Part shown: in pieces, positions 1-9,760 of the stretch | How positions within the stretch are numbered: position 1 is the first letter of the stretch | Layout: each line of letters begins with the position of its first letter | Assembly (NCBI RefSeq): GCF_019583405.1 | Contig: NZ_SZUU01000004.1 | Coordinates: 372,001 to 436,000 of the forward strand | Reading direction: 5' to 3' | Source: Bacteroides fragilis | GTDB lineage: Bacteria; Bacteroidota; Bacteroidia; Bacteroidales; Bacteroidaceae | DNA length: 64,000 bases | The notes under the pieces: model-generated | The model's database searches: none | Told to the model about the DNA's origin: nothing | Seen by the model: only the letters and a program-made list of their open reading frames with translations | Program-made: the position numbers and the translations under genes

Positions 1-1
1 T

Positions 2-253
2 CCGGACTCCCAGATGCGCAGCTTCATGGCGGTTGCCGGTAGTTACGAGCAGCAACTGGTTTATCTGGAGCCTTCCGCCGTTGCCTTCCGTAAAGGCCAG
101 CGTGTGCGTGTAACGGGTGGTCTTTTTGCCGGTGTCGAGGGTGAGTTTATCCGTGTGAAAAACGACCGGCGTGTGATGGTTTCCATCCAGGGAGTGATGG
201 CCGTTGCCACCACCTACATCCATCCTTCTCTAATCGAGCCGCTCGATCTTTAA
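2..253 (+). CDS. upxY: UpxY transcription antiterminator, C-terminal part (5' end outside window)
   Basis: The frame is open from the window edge, so only the last 83 or so residues are seen. They contain a KOW-type segment (KGQRVRVTGGLFAGVEGEF) followed by a short beta-rich tail, as in NusG-like proteins. Being followed directly by upxZ identifies it as UpxY, the locus-specific antiterminator known in Bacteroides to stop early termination in its own capsule operon. The N-terminal NGN domain and the promoter, which in this family is often invertible, lie to the left of the window. GC content is high compared with the capsule genes after 1.9 kb. The family call is firm from context; which capsule type it belongs to cannot be told. 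Confidence 0.85.
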   Translation, partial: PDSQMRSFMAVAGSYEQQLVYLEPSAVAFRKGQRVRVTGGLFAGVEGEFIRVKNDRRVMVSIQGVMAVATTYIHPSLIEPLDL

Positions 254-297
254 ACAGTAAAATAGCAGACAGTAAATCGTAAATTGTAAATATTCCC

Positions 298-783
298 ATG
301 AACTCTTTAGATTCTCAAATTACCGCTTTGTACACCTTGGCGCACGAACTTCTGTATCTGGGTTCCGATGGCAGCCCCATCTACAGCGACCACTTCAGCC
401 GGTTGAACGGTGATGTACTCAGCCGTGCCAACACTTTATATCCCCATCATGGCTCCACCGACGAGGAAGAAGCCCGTTTGTGCCTTTCGCTTCTGATGGG
501 TTATAACGCGACGATCTACAATAACGGTGACAAGGAAGTCCGCATCCAGCAGATCCTGAACCGTTGTTGGGAAGTGCTCGACCGCCTGCCCGCTTCTTTG
601 CTGAAGGTGCAGCTTCTGACTTATTGCTATGGCGAAGTATTTGACGACGATCTCTCCCGTGAGGCACACAGCATCATCGACAGTTGGGGAGAGCGTGCCC
701 TTTCCGGCGATGAATGTGAGATTGCCGAACAACTCCGCAGCCTTGAAGAGAATCCTTATCCCAACTGGGAAGTAGAGGAGTGA
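298..783 (+). CDS. upxZ: UpxZ inhibitor of heterologous UpxY antiterminators
   Basis: This 161-residue acidic, helical protein starts 44 bases after upxY. Length, the N-terminal stretch MNSLDSQITALYTLAHELL and its position as second gene of a capsule operon fit UpxZ. Family knowledge: UpxZ proteins act in trans on UpxY proteins of other capsule loci, so that normally one capsule operon is transcribed per cell. No enzymatic motif is visible. Together with upxY it forms the regulatory head of this operon. The call rests on position and resemblance to the family rather than on a catalytic signature. Confidence 0.85.
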   Translation: MNSLDSQITALYTLAHELLYLGSDGSPIYSDHFSRLNGDVLSRANTLYPHHGSTDEEEARLCLSLLMGYNATIYNNGDKEVRIQQILNRCWEVLDRLPASLLKVQLLTYCYGEVFDDDLSREAHSIIDSWGERALSGDECEIAEQLRSLEENPYPNWEVEE

Positions 784-834
784 ACTCTTTTCTTTTTCGA
801 CACAACACTGTATATAACCTAAATCCCCTTTGTC

Positions 835-1929
835 TTGAATATCCTTTTCATCATATTGGCTTTTGTCATCTCTGCTTCGATTGCCCGGCTTATCATTCCC
901 CGCATCCTGCTTATTTCTTTGCGGAAGAAGCTTTTCGATATGCCGAGTGAGCGCAAGGTTCATAAACGTGCCATTCCCCGTTTAGGCGGTGTCTCTTTCT
1001 TTCCCACCATCCTGTTATCCTCTTGCGGTGTGTTCGCACTTCGCATCCTGATGGGTTATGATGTTCCCGCCCTCCGTGCGGTGTACTTGCTGCCCGAGTG
1101 CATGTTTCTGGTCTGTGGGATGACTTTGCTTTATCTGACGGGTATCGCCGACGACCTTGTCGGAGTCCGTTATCGGCAGAAATTTGTGATCCAGATCATC
1201 TGTGCCTCGTTTTTTCCCCTGGCCGGCCTTTGGATCAATAACTTCTACGGGCTTTTCGGCCTGTATGCCCTTCCTGCCTGGATAGGTATGCCTTTTACGG
1301 TTCTTCTGGTTGTCTTTGTCACCAATGCCATCAATCTGATTGACGGTATCGACGGTCTTGCTTCCGGTCTGAGCAGCGTTGCCCTGCTTGTCTTCGGCTT
1401 CCTGTTCATGCAGAAAGAACTTTGGACGTACAGCATGCTCGCCTTTGCCACGTTCGGTGTGCTGGTCCCTTTCTTTTACTATAACGTCTTCGGCAGTGCG
1501 GAACGTGCCCGTAAGATTTTTATGGGTGATACGGGCAGCCTGACTTTGGGCTATGTGCTCTCTTTCCTTGCCATCAAATACAGCCAGTACAATCCGGATG
1601 TCACCCCGTATACCGAAGGTGCTTTCGTGATTGCTTTCAGTACGCTGATTGTCCCTGCGTTCGATGTGATCCGTGTGGTGATGGTTCGTGTTCGCAGTGG
1701 CAAGAGCCCTTTCGAACCGGACAAGAACCATATTCATCATAAGTTCCTGGCAATGGGTTTCACACCAAGAAAGGCGATGATAACGATCTTGCTGATTTCT
1801 TGTGCGTTTAGTGCGGTGAATATTCTGTTGATTCCGGTGATTGACAACACGGTGATGCTTTTGGCGGATATTGCTGTGTGGGTGGGACTGAATTTATGGT
1901 TCGACAGGGTAAGAGATGGACGAAAGTAA
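835..1929 (+). CDS. WecA/MraY-like polyprenyl-phosphate sugar-1-phosphate transferase
   Basis: Integral membrane protein of about 364 residues with roughly ten hydrophobic segments. It should load the first sugar phosphate onto undecaprenyl phosphate and so start the capsule repeat unit on the inner face of the membrane. Family motifs are present: HKRAIPRLGG near residue 43, DD in the LTGIADDLVG stretch, NAINLIDGIDGLASG near 163, MGDTGSLTLGY near 230, and the HIHHK pattern near 299. The best start is a TTG at 835; no ATG with a better position exists upstream. Codon use and GC match upxY/upxZ rather than the AT-rich genes that follow. The sugar substrate (GlcNAc, QuiNAc, FucNAc or similar) cannot be told from sequence. 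Confidence 0.85.
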   Translation: MNILFIILAFVISASIARLIIPRILLISLRKKLFDMPSERKVHKRAIPRLGGVSFFPTILLSSCGVFALRILMGYDVPALRAVYLLPECMFLVCGMTLLYLTGIADDLVGVRYRQKFVIQIICASFFPLAGLWINNFYGLFGLYALPAWIGMPFTVLLVVFVTNAINLIDGIDGLASGLSSVALLVFGFLFMQKELWTYSMLAFATFGVLVPFFYYNVFGSAERARKIFMGDTGSLTLGYVLSFLAIKYSQYNPDVTPYTEGAFVIAFSTLIVPAFDVIRVVMVRVRSGKSPFEPDKNHIHHKFLAMGFTPRKAMITILLISCAFSAVNILLIPVIDNTVMLLADIAVWVGLNLWFDRVRDGRK

Positions 1930-2178
1930 TATAGATTAAAATAAAAGATATTCTAATACTTAATAACTGTTTGTTCTAAAGATATTATCTAAGTATATAA
2001 GTCTTGATTTTGTATAGGGAGCAGAAAATAAAATTAGTTAGTATTTATAGAAATTATTTGAAATAATAGAATCAATTAAAAACGAATATTTCAGTGTGAT
2101 AAAATATTGGATAAATGAAATGTTATTTAGTGTATTGGATTTAAACGGGATGATAATTTTGTTAATTAGATTTTAGTT

Positions 2179-3648
2179 GTGGAGGATAACAAAACTTCTT
2201 CGTATCGTAAGATAGTAAAAGGGACTGCTTTATTTGGAGGAGTACAAGTCTTCAATATCTTAGTTTCTCTGATAAGAGGTAAATTAATTGCAATTATTCT
2301 CGGACCAGAAGGTATGGGTATCTCCTCTCTATTAACCTCGTCAACAAATATGTTACAACAGTTTTCTAGCTTAGGACTAAATTATTCTGCAGTTAAAGAT
2401 ATTTCGTATGCCAAAGAAAATGGTGATCAAGAACGTTTGAGTTTGGTCATACACGTATTACGACGATTGTTGCATTTAACATCATTAATTGGTAGTTTGA
2501 TCTCTATTTTGTTTGCAGAACAACTGAGTTTACTTGCTTTTGGAACAACTGATTATAAGTGGTCCTTTGTTGGATTATCAATAATGATTTATTTTACTAC
2601 CTTATCTAATGGTGAGTTAGCTATATTGCAAGGTGTTAGAATGCTGAAGCAATTGGCATATTCATCTATTATAGGATCTTTGTTGGGATTAATGGTAGGC
2701 GTGCCACTTTATTATTACTATGGCTATGATGGTATAGTTCCTGCTATGATAGTATTATCTCTTATGACTTATCTTTTTAATCGGTATTATGCAAATAAAG
2801 TACAACACTATCACTTAAAAGCTAATTGGGATGTAACGAAAACTATAGGTAGAACTATGCTTGCATTAGGAATGATACTTTTGGTCTCTGGTTTGCTTAC
2901 CACAATTTCTAATTATTTATTAAATACATTTATCAGTAACTTTGGTTCATTACAAGACGTTGGCCTTTATCAAGCAGCAAACTCTATAACGAATCAGTAT
3001 GTGGGAGTTGTTTTTGCTGCTATGGGAGCAGACTTCTTTCCTCGACTATCAGGCGTTTCGAAAGACAACACAAAAATTAGGGCATTAGTTAATCAGCAAT
3101 CGGAAATAGTAATGCTAATTGTTGCTCCTTTAGCTATATTATTGATAATGACAGCTCCTTTAATGATCCGATTGTTATTATCAAAGGAATTTTTACCTTT
3201 AATTTCTGTGGTTCGCTTTATGGGAATCGGATTGTTTTTTAAAGCTATGGCGTATCCAATGGGATATATTTCTTTTGCTAAAGGAGATAAAAAATTTTTC
3301 TTTTGGTTTGATGGAGTAACAGGGAATATAATGACGCTTATATTAAACATTATATTTTATTATAAATGGGGGTTGATTGGTATTGGTATTTCTTTTACAG
3401 TATCGTTCTTTTTATTTAGTGGCCTATATGTGTTAATAACTAGATGGCGTTATGATTTTTATTATTCATTGTCATTCTATAAGATGCTGGTTCCTTTATT
3501 TATATTGTTATGTGTAGTATTTGGAACTTCTTTTATTTCTGATGTGTATTTTTCATATATTTGTATGATATTAGCATCTATTATTTGCTTGTTATTGAGT
3601 TTATATGGTCTAAATGTTAGATTGCAAATAATAAAATTGAAAAAATGA
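2179..3648 (+). CDS. wzx: Wzx-type O-antigen/capsule repeat-unit flippase
   Basis: This 489-residue protein is hydrophobic along its length, with about 12-14 membrane segments. The N-terminus (TALFGGVQVFNILVSLIRGK...LGPEGMGISSLL) is typical of the polysaccharide transporter family in the MATE/MOP superfamily. It is predicted to flip lipid-linked capsule units across the inner membrane. The start is a GTG at 2179 after 249 bases of AT-rich non-coding DNA. From here to about 12.4 kb base composition is markedly AT-rich, which suggests a sugar-gene cassette acquired separately from the regulatory head of the locus. Direct sequence conservation in this family is low, so the call rests on topology, N-terminal pattern and neighbours. 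Confidence 0.85.
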   Translation: MEDNKTSSYRKIVKGTALFGGVQVFNILVSLIRGKLIAIILGPEGMGISSLLTSSTNMLQQFSSLGLNYSAVKDISYAKENGDQERLSLVIHVLRRLLHLTSLIGSLISILFAEQLSLLAFGTTDYKWSFVGLSIMIYFTTLSNGELAILQGVRMLKQLAYSSIIGSLLGLMVGVPLYYYYGYDGIVPAMIVLSLMTYLFNRYYANKVQHYHLKANWDVTKTIGRTMLALGMILLVSGLLTTISNYLLNTFISNFGSLQDVGLYQAANSITNQYVGVVFAAMGADFFPRLSGVSKDNTKIRALVNQQSEIVMLIVAPLAILLIMTAPLMIRLLLSKEFLPLISVVRFMGIGLFFKAMAYPMGYISFAKGDKKFFFWFDGVTGNIMTLILNIIFYYKWGLIGIGISFTVSFFLFSGLYVLITRWRYDFYYSLSFYKMLVPLFILLCVVFGTSFISDVYFSYICMILASIICLLLSLYGLNVRLQIIKLKK

Positions 3649-3876
3649 TTTCTTTTGAAAACTTTCGGAATACAAATAGAATATTGTAAAATAAATCTGT
3701 TAATCAATGTTTGTAATATTACTATAATCCATTAAAGATATTTATTTAGTAGATCTTTATGCCATATATTATCTTTCCTATCTTTTTTGTTAAATATGCT
3801 CTTGAGAAGATGAAAATGGATCAAATAAAGTTTTTTTGATTTTTTGATATAAATATATTATAATTATATTCATGTT

Positions 3877-5031
3877 ATGAAAAAGAAAATATTGTTGACG
3901 TTTGGTACACGTCCAGAAGCAATAAAGATGGCTCCATTAGTAAAGGAATTGCAGGAAAAAAAGGATTGTTTTGAGATATTAGTTTGCGTGACAGGTCAAC
4001 ATCGTGAAATGCTGGATCAAGTGCTTCATATTTTTGATATTAGTCCAGATTATGATTTGAATATAATGAGACAAGGGCAAGATTTATATGATATAACTTC
4101 GCGTGTCCTCTTAGGAATGCGTACTATATTTATGGAAATTAAGCCAGACATTGTATTAGTGCATGGTGATACAACCACTTCAACTGCTACTGCATTAGCG
4201 GCTTTTTATCAACAGATACCTGTAGGGCATATAGAAGCAGGACTTCGTACTCATGATATTTATAGTCCATGGCCCGAAGAGATGAATCGTCAGATAACTG
4301 CAAGGATAGCCACTTACCATTTTGCTCCTACTATTTTAAGCAAACAAAATCTGATAAATGAAGGTGTAAAGGAAGATTTTATTTTTGTAACAGGCAATAC
4401 CGTGATTGATGCTCTTTATTGGGTTGTGAATAAGATTAAAACAAATGAAGGCCTTAGTAAGGCGATAAAAGATGCTTTGAAAAGTTCTGGTTATAATATT
4501 GATAATCGAGGTACCGAAAAGAAGATTGTTTTAATTACAGGACATCGTAGAGAAAATTTTGGAGAAGGTTTCATTCATATGTGTCACGCTATAAAAACGT
4601 TGGCAGAGAAGTATCCAAATGTTGATTTTATCTATCCAATGCATTTGAATCCTAATGTTCGTAAGCCTATTAATGATGTATTTGGAGAGCAAAAATTCAT
4701 TAATATATTTTTTATTGAGCCTTTGGAGTATCTCTCTTTTGTCTATTTGATGGATAAATCATTCTTGGTGTTGACAGATAGCGGTGGAATCCAAGAAGAA
4801 GCACCTGGGCTGGGGAAACCAGTTTTGGTGATGCGTGATACGACAGAGCGTCCAGAAGCATTGGAAGCAGGAACTGTTAAACTTGTGGGTACTGATTATT
4901 ATAAGATTGTGAAAGAAGTAAGTAAACTTTTAGAGAGTAAAACTTATTATGAATCAATGAGTAAGGCTGTTAATCCTTATGGTGATGGGTGTGCATGTTC
5001 TCGTATTGTTACCTTGTTACAAGAAGTATAG
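3877..5031 (+). CDS. wecB: UDP-N-acetylglucosamine 2-epimerase (non-hydrolysing)
   Basis: This 384-residue cytoplasmic enzyme interconverts UDP-GlcNAc and UDP-ManNAc for capsule synthesis. The start (LLTFGTRPEAIKMAPLVKEL) carries the classic GTRPEAIK motif. Further signatures are VHGDTTTSTATALAAFY, GHIEAGLRTHDIYSPWPEE (active-site region), TGHRRENFG and LTDSGGIQEEAPGLGKPVLV. Length is normal for the family. There is a 228-base AT-rich gap before it and the next gene begins about five bases after its stop. It implies a ManNAc-derived sugar in this capsule; no ManNAc dehydrogenase is seen in the window, so ManNAc itself may be used. Confidence 0.95.
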   Translation: MKKKILLTFGTRPEAIKMAPLVKELQEKKDCFEILVCVTGQHREMLDQVLHIFDISPDYDLNIMRQGQDLYDITSRVLLGMRTIFMEIKPDIVLVHGDTTTSTATALAAFYQQIPVGHIEAGLRTHDIYSPWPEEMNRQITARIATYHFAPTILSKQNLINEGVKEDFIFVTGNTVIDALYWVVNKIKTNEGLSKAIKDALKSSGYNIDNRGTEKKIVLITGHRRENFGEGFIHMCHAIKTLAEKYPNVDFIYPMHLNPNVRKPINDVFGEQKFINIFFIEPLEYLSFVYLMDKSFLVLTDSGGIQEEAPGLGKPVLVMRDTTERPEALEAGTVKLVGTDYYKIVKEVSKLLESKTYYESMSKAVNPYGDGCACSRIVTLLQEV

Positions 5032-5035
5032 TGCT

Positions 5036-6208
5036 GTGGATATTTATAATAAGAAGATTTGTATAATTGTTGCTCTTAATTGTCCGTATGGTGGGAATAT
5101 AATTCCTTCTCTAAGAACTTTAGCAGAAGTATTAACTAATAAGTATCAAGTGAAGGTTTGTTGGATTTTTCCAAAACAAGAGGATAGAGATTGGTTAAAC
5201 GAATTGGAAAAAAAATATGAGGTGGAATTTACTACCCGCAGTTACGGGAAGTCATTTATTGAAATAAAACAAATTTTTGAAAAGTGGAAACCTGATTTGG
5301 TACATACGCACTATGAAGCTTATGATATTGTAGTAGCTAAAGTAGTGAAAAAGCTAAATTGGGATATTCGTATGGTATGGCATATTCATGATTATATGAC
5401 TCTTGATACTTCTGGAGAATCTCTGCCACTGTTGCGTAAATTAAAACGGCATTTTTCTCTTTTTTTACATTATGGCTTTTATGGGCAACATGCTTCTTTG
5501 ATTGCTGTTAGTGACGAAATGGCCGCATTTTGCGGACATTATAAAATGCAGAAGTTGAGTTTTCCTCCCCGATATTTTAATAATACATCAGATCAGTCTT
5601 ATATAGATCACGTAAAAGTCCTTCTCAATGGTATTGACCTTACACGGATAATAGGAAATCGTAGTCCATCCGTGATAGTTCCATTCACTTTTTTATCTTA
5701 TGGTGGACAGAATGTACATAAGCGCATTGATTACTTGTTGATGGCAGGTGAGATATTGAAGGCAAAAGGGTGTACTTTCCGGATTTTATTAACTAAGGGC
5801 GTTGATACTATGCAAGTTGTACGTAGTATATACCATGAAAAGATTCCAGAGTGGTTAGTGTTGACAGAACAGACTGATAGAATAGTAGATATTCTTAAAT
5901 TGTCATCTTGTTATGTTAGTACTTCAGTACACGAGACCATGTCTACTGCTATAGCCGAAGCTAGTATATTTGGGTTGCCTATTATTCAGAGTGATATTCC
6001 AGGTACAGATTGGAATGCCAAAACTCCCTCTGCTTTTCTTTTTAAAAGTCGTGATGAAAAAGACTTAGCTGATAAAATGGAATTAGTAATGAAGATGGAT
6101 TCTGATTGTTTATTATGTGCATGTAAAAAAAGTAAGAAACTCAATAAAGAACGTTTGTCTTTGGAGAAATGGTGCGATAATATCATTGAGTTTTATCGTA
6201 ATTTATAA
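5036..6208 (+). CDS. GT4-family glycosyltransferase
   Basis: About 390 residues with a two-lobed GT-B fold pattern: an N-terminal lobe starting CIIVALNCPYGGNIIPSLRT and a C-terminal lobe with the E-x7-E motif HETMSTAIAEA. This is characteristic of retaining GT4 transferases. An open frame extends upstream to 4979 inside wecB, but the stretch after the GTG at 5036, just past the wecB stop, looks like a natural Rossmann-like beginning, so that start is preferred. It should add one sugar to the lipid-linked repeat unit at the cytoplasmic membrane. Donor and linkage cannot be read from the sequence. Confidence 0.8.
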   Translation: MDIYNKKICIIVALNCPYGGNIIPSLRTLAEVLTNKYQVKVCWIFPKQEDRDWLNELEKKYEVEFTTRSYGKSFIEIKQIFEKWKPDLVHTHYEAYDIVVAKVVKKLNWDIRMVWHIHDYMTLDTSGESLPLLRKLKRHFSLFLHYGFYGQHASLIAVSDEMAAFCGHYKMQKLSFPPRYFNNTSDQSYIDHVKVLLNGIDLTRIIGNRSPSVIVPFTFLSYGGQNVHKRIDYLLMAGEILKAKGCTFRILLTKGVDTMQVVRSIYHEKIPEWLVLTEQTDRIVDILKLSSCYVSTSVHETMSTAIAEASIFGLPIIQSDIPGTDWNAKTPSAFLFKSRDEKDLADKMELVMKMDSDCLLCACKKSKKLNKERLSLEKWCDNIIEFYRNL

Positions 6209-6287
6209 CTAGGCCTTTATATCATTATCTATAATTTTTTGAAAAGGAACAAATTTAGTTATCATTGTCTGAAATATGTAAAAGTGT

Positions 6288-7340
6288 ATGCCTAAGATTT
6301 CTGTCATTATACCTATCTATAAATCGGAGAAATTTTTAAGAAAATGTGTTGATAGTGTCTTGTCACAAACTTTTAAAGACATAGAGATACTTTTGATTGA
6401 TGATGGAAGCCCTGATTTATCTGGGGAGATTTGTGATCAATATGCTTCAAAATATTCTCGAGTGAAAGCATTTCATATACCTAATAGTGGAGTTAGCGCT
6501 GCCCGAAATTTTGGAATATCGAAGTCGAGTGGAGAATATCTTTGCTTTATTGACTCTGATGACTATGTTGAAGATGAATATTTGGAGTGCTTTGGTTTTA
6601 ATGTATACTTGGATTTAGACTTGTATATGCAAGGGTATCGTATGATTGGTTTGAATAAAAAGGAAGAAAAAAAGTTCCCTCAAAGTGCTGTTTATTATAA
6701 TCAGAAGGAGCCTTATATTTATTCTGAAATGAATTTTATAATAGCCTCTCCTTGCTTTAAACTATATAGGAGGAGTATTGTTGTGGAGAACCATATACTT
6801 TTTGATGAATTGATTTCGTTGGGTGAAGATCATCTTTTCTCATTGAATTATTATTGTTATGTAACAAGTGTGTACGTTTCTACAGGGTGTTTTTATAATT
6901 ATATTTATCATGGTAGTGAACAACATTTGACTAATAGATATGTGTCTTTAGAAAACATATTATATTATTCAGACCAAATTGATTTTTTTAGAAATAAGAT
7001 ATTTGCTAATCTAGGAATTATCAATACTTCGTTCTTAATTCCTTGGAAAAGAGCTTTTATATTTATTGTATTAGATTCTCTTATGCGTGTATTTAGAAGT
7101 GAATGGAGTTGGTCTGAAAAGAAAATGGAATATAAAAAGTATATTGCCTATTTGAAAAGTAATAAGAAGTTGTTTGAGGTAGGAACTGAGAATTATTCTA
7201 CTAAGATTCTACAGCTAATTTTAAATTCTAAACTGTTTAATTCATTTGTATTTGTATATGTGTATATATATATGCACAAGAAAACGGTTCTTCTGGTGGC
7301 ATATTTAACTTCTCAATATAGGCGAAATTTTATAAGATGA
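6288..7340 (+). CDS. GT2-family glycosyltransferase
   Basis: This 350-residue protein begins with the GT-A signature [20 protein letters not shown] and continues with [30 protein letters not shown] and the metal-binding FIDSDDYVE. These are classic for inverting GT2 transferases of capsule loci. The C-terminal 150 residues are AT-rich in codon use and poorly conserved, with hydrophobic stretches that may lie on the membrane. It overlaps the next gene by four bases (ATGA), so the two are probably translationally coupled. The donor sugar is unknown. Confidence 0.85.
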   Translation: MPKISVIIPIYKSEKFLRKCVDSVLSQTFKDIEILLIDDGSPDLSGEICDQYASKYSRVKAFHIPNSGVSAARNFGISKSSGEYLCFIDSDDYVEDEYLECFGFNVYLDLDLYMQGYRMIGLNKKEEKKFPQSAVYYNQKEPYIYSEMNFIIASPCFKLYRRSIVVENHILFDELISLGEDHLFSLNYYCYVTSVYVSTGCFYNYIYHGSEQHLTNRYVSLENILYYSDQIDFFRNKIFANLGIINTSFLIPWKRAFIFIVLDSLMRVFRSEWSWSEKKMEYKKYIAYLKSNKKLFEVGTENYSTKILQLILNSKLFNSFVFVYVYIYMHKKTVLLVAYLTSQYRRNFIR

Positions 7341-7963
7341 TTATGTGGATAAAACAATTCTTGATTCGTAAAATTCTGATATTTAGTAATGTGAATTTGA
7401 GATTAGCAAAAGACGTTTGTGTCGTGAAAGTGAAATTTGGCAAAAACGTCTTGTTGGAAAAAGGTGTCCAGCTTTCTTATTCAATAATTGGAGACTTTTC
7501 ATATATTAATTATAATTCTTTTGTAAGCCATACTTCTATTGGGAAATTTTGCTCTGTTGGTCCATTTTGTGTTATTGGTATGGGAAATCATCCCTCTCAC
7601 TCCTTTGTAAGTACTTCTCCTTATTTGTATGTTAAAGGAGATTTTTTGTCTGCATCTCTTTATAAAGAGAAACAAAATGTTAAAATAGGGAATGATGTTT
7701 GGATTGGTGCTCATGTTACAATTATTAATGGAGTCACAATTGGGGATGGAGCGATAATTGGTGCCAATTCTGTAGTTATTAGGGATGTACCTAGCTATGC
7801 TATTGTTGGAGGAGTGCCTGCGCGTGTTATAAGACAACGGTTTACCGACATGGAAATTAATCATTTGAATAAAATACAATGGTGGGATCAATCAGAGGTA
7901 TGGTTAAAAGAGAAAGCTGAAAACATGTCTGATATAAAAAAATTTATAGAGAGTAATAAATGA
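7337..7963 (+). CDS. Left-handed beta-helix (hexapeptide) acyltransferase
   Basis: This 208-residue protein shows hexapeptide-repeat sequence in its second half ([19 protein letters not shown]...[16 protein letters not shown]), followed by the usual tail [15 protein letters not shown]. This is the NeuD/CatB/xenobiotic acetyltransferase type of trimeric enzyme, normally using acetyl-CoA to O- or N-acetylate a sugar. The likely catalytic His lies in the GNHPSHSF loop. It sits between two glycosyltransferase genes with four-base overlaps on both sides. The target is probably a capsule sugar; the exact position cannot be inferred. Confidence 0.85.
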   Translation: MIMWIKQFLIRKILIFSNVNLRLAKDVCVVKVKFGKNVLLEKGVQLSYSIIGDFSYINYNSFVSHTSIGKFCSVGPFCVIGMGNHPSHSFVSTSPYLYVKGDFLSASLYKEKQNVKIGNDVWIGAHVTIINGVTIGDGAIIGANSVVIRDVPSYAIVGGVPARVIRQRFTDMEINHLNKIQWWDQSEVWLKEKAENMSDIKKFIESNK

Positions 7964-8676
7964 TACCTAAAAAAATTCATTATTGCTGGTTTGGTAAAGG
8001 TAAAATGCCAGAATTAGCTTTGAAATGTATTGAATCATGGAGAGTGAATCTCCCTGATTATGAATTGAAGGAATGGAACGAAAATTCTTTTGATATCAAT
8101 TCTAATTTTTATGTAAAAGAAGCTTACGAGTCGAGAAAGTTTGCCTTTGTGACGGATTACGTGCGCCTATATGCATTGTATACAGAAGGGGGAATTTATA
8201 TGGATACTGATGTGGAAGTGTTAAAAAATCTTGATTCTTTTTTAGGTCTTCCTGCTTTTTCGGGCTTTGAAGATAATGTGCATATACCTACAGGGATAAT
8301 GGCTGCTGAAAAAGGAAGCATATGGGCTAAATGGCAATTAGAATATTATAGCGATAGACATTTTTTGTTACCTGATGGTACATTGGATTTAACCACTAAC
8401 GTAGATATTATAGGTGGATTAATGGAAGAAAAAGGATTCATCCTGAAGAATGGATTATATAACTTTCAGAATATAATAACTATTTTCCCAAAAGATTATT
8501 TTTGTCCTAAATCACATACCACAGGTAAAATAGAATTAACCGAAAATACTTATACAATTCATCACTTTGCAGGTTCATGGAAGAGCAGTTCTGACCGATT
8601 GAAAAGGCGTATAGTTCATTTAATTGGAGTAAAGACAGTCCATAGATTAAAATTGTTGATCAATCTTTTTAGATGA
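7960..8676 (+). CDS. GT32-type (DXD) capsular polysaccharide glycosyltransferase
   Basis: This 238-residue protein begins [18 protein letters not shown], the hallmark of the Gly_transf_sug/GT32 family. Around residues 55-90 it has the [20 protein letters not shown] segment with the metal-binding DTD just after it. The C-terminus [10 protein letters not shown] is also typical. It should transfer a hexose or HexNAc from a nucleotide sugar to the growing repeat unit. Four-base overlaps link it to the acyltransferase before it and the polymerase after it, so these genes are part of one transcript. Confidence 0.88.
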   Translation: MIPKKIHYCWFGKGKMPELALKCIESWRVNLPDYELKEWNENSFDINSNFYVKEAYESRKFAFVTDYVRLYALYTEGGIYMDTDVEVLKNLDSFLGLPAFSGFEDNVHIPTGIMAAEKGSIWAKWQLEYYSDRHFLLPDGTLDLTTNVDIIGGLMEEKGFILKNGLYNFQNIITIFPKDYFCPKSHTTGKIELTENTYTIHHFAGSWKSSSDRLKRRIVHLIGVKTVHRLKLLINLFR

Positions 8677-9749
8677 TATTTTATATCCTTTTTGGGATAC
8701 TGTTTTTTCTATCCTTGATTTATTATAGTGGGAAAAAGTATCCATTTGCTCAGACTGCCTATTTACACTTTTGTGTGTTCTGTTTGTTTTTAATTATAGC
8801 AGGCGGAAGGAATAATGTAGGTACTGATTGGTGGCAATACAAAGAAGTTTTTGACACTTATGTGATAGATTATAATTATGTGCATGGGAGTTTTGAAGTG
8901 TTATTTTATGGATTTACGGGATTTATAGCCAAATTTTCAAGTTCGTTTAATGTCTTTATTTTTTCTCTGTTTTTACTATCGTTCTTTTTGAAATATAGAT
9001 TCATTATAGATAATTCATCAAATGTATTTTTTTCTTTTCTTATATATCTAAGTGGGGTCTTTTTGATATTTGATATTAATGCATTGAGGCAGGGAGTCGC
9101 CTTGGGATTTACGTTGTTAAGCTGTACTTTTATTTTTAAGAAAAATTATTTGATCTTTTTTTTATTAATTCTTTTGGCTACTTTGTTTCACTCTTCCGCT
9201 GTTGTTTTTTTATTAGCTTACTTTTTTACGAATTTTCGACTATCTAATAAAAAGTACGTTATTTATACATTAGTTCTTTCTGTATTAGGATATTATATTT
9301 CTGCTTTTATTAGTGATATATTAGTGTTGGGTATATCAGATTCAAATATAGCGGATAAGTTTGAATATTATTCTTCTGGAAATTATTATGTATCAAAGGT
9401 TTCTTTTTTTTCTGTAAGTACTCTCAGACGTATTGTTTTATGGGGGGCTATTTTATATTTAACAAGAAATATAAAAGATAAAAATGTATATTTTTATAAG
9501 AATTGTCTTTTGTTCTCTTTTTTTCTTTATTTTCTTTTTGCGTCAAGTTTGGAGGTAGCATATCGGATTTCATATTATTTTTTTTGTTTTGAAATACTAT
9601 TACTTCCATTAGGTATATCTCAAATTTTAAATAAGAATAATCGTATAATGTTGTTGACCTTTTTTTGTTGCTATTATTTTTATTTGACTTATAAATTAGT
9701 CTCTGTTCCTGATGGTGGATTATTTATATATAATAATATCTTTTTTTAA
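8673..9749 (+). CDS. wzy: EpsG/Wzy-like capsule polymerase
   Basis: This 358-residue hydrophobic protein has about ten membrane segments. The pattern NNVGTDWWQYKEVF after the second segment and LRQGVALGFTLLS in the middle match the EpsG family of polysaccharide polymerases. In a Wzx/Wzy pathway it would join flipped repeat units on the periplasmic face. It is the only polymerase candidate in the locus. Sequence is extremely AT-rich. Assignment rests on topology, the two short motifs and the presence of Wzx. Confidence 0.82.
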   Translation: MIFYILFGILFFLSLIYYSGKKYPFAQTAYLHFCVFCLFLIIAGGRNNVGTDWWQYKEVFDTYVIDYNYVHGSFEVLFYGFTGFIAKFSSSFNVFIFSLFLLSFFLKYRFIIDNSSNVFFSFLIYLSGVFLIFDINALRQGVALGFTLLSCTFIFKKNYLIFFLLILLATLFHSSAVVFLLAYFFTNFRLSNKKYVIYTLVLSVLGYYISAFISDILVLGISDSNIADKFEYYSSGNYYVSKVSFFSVSTLRRIVLWGAILYLTRNIKDKNVYFYKNCLLFSFFLYFLFASSLEVAYRISYYFFCFEILLLPLGISQILNKNNRIMLLTFFCCYYFYLTYKLVSVPDGGLFIYNNIFF

Positions 9750-9760
9750 TATATTGTAAT

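Noticed and set aside
1015..1740. Long minus-strand frame of 241 codons inside the initiating transferase gene
   Set aside because: Shadow of the real plus-strand gene; His/Gln-rich, no family pattern.
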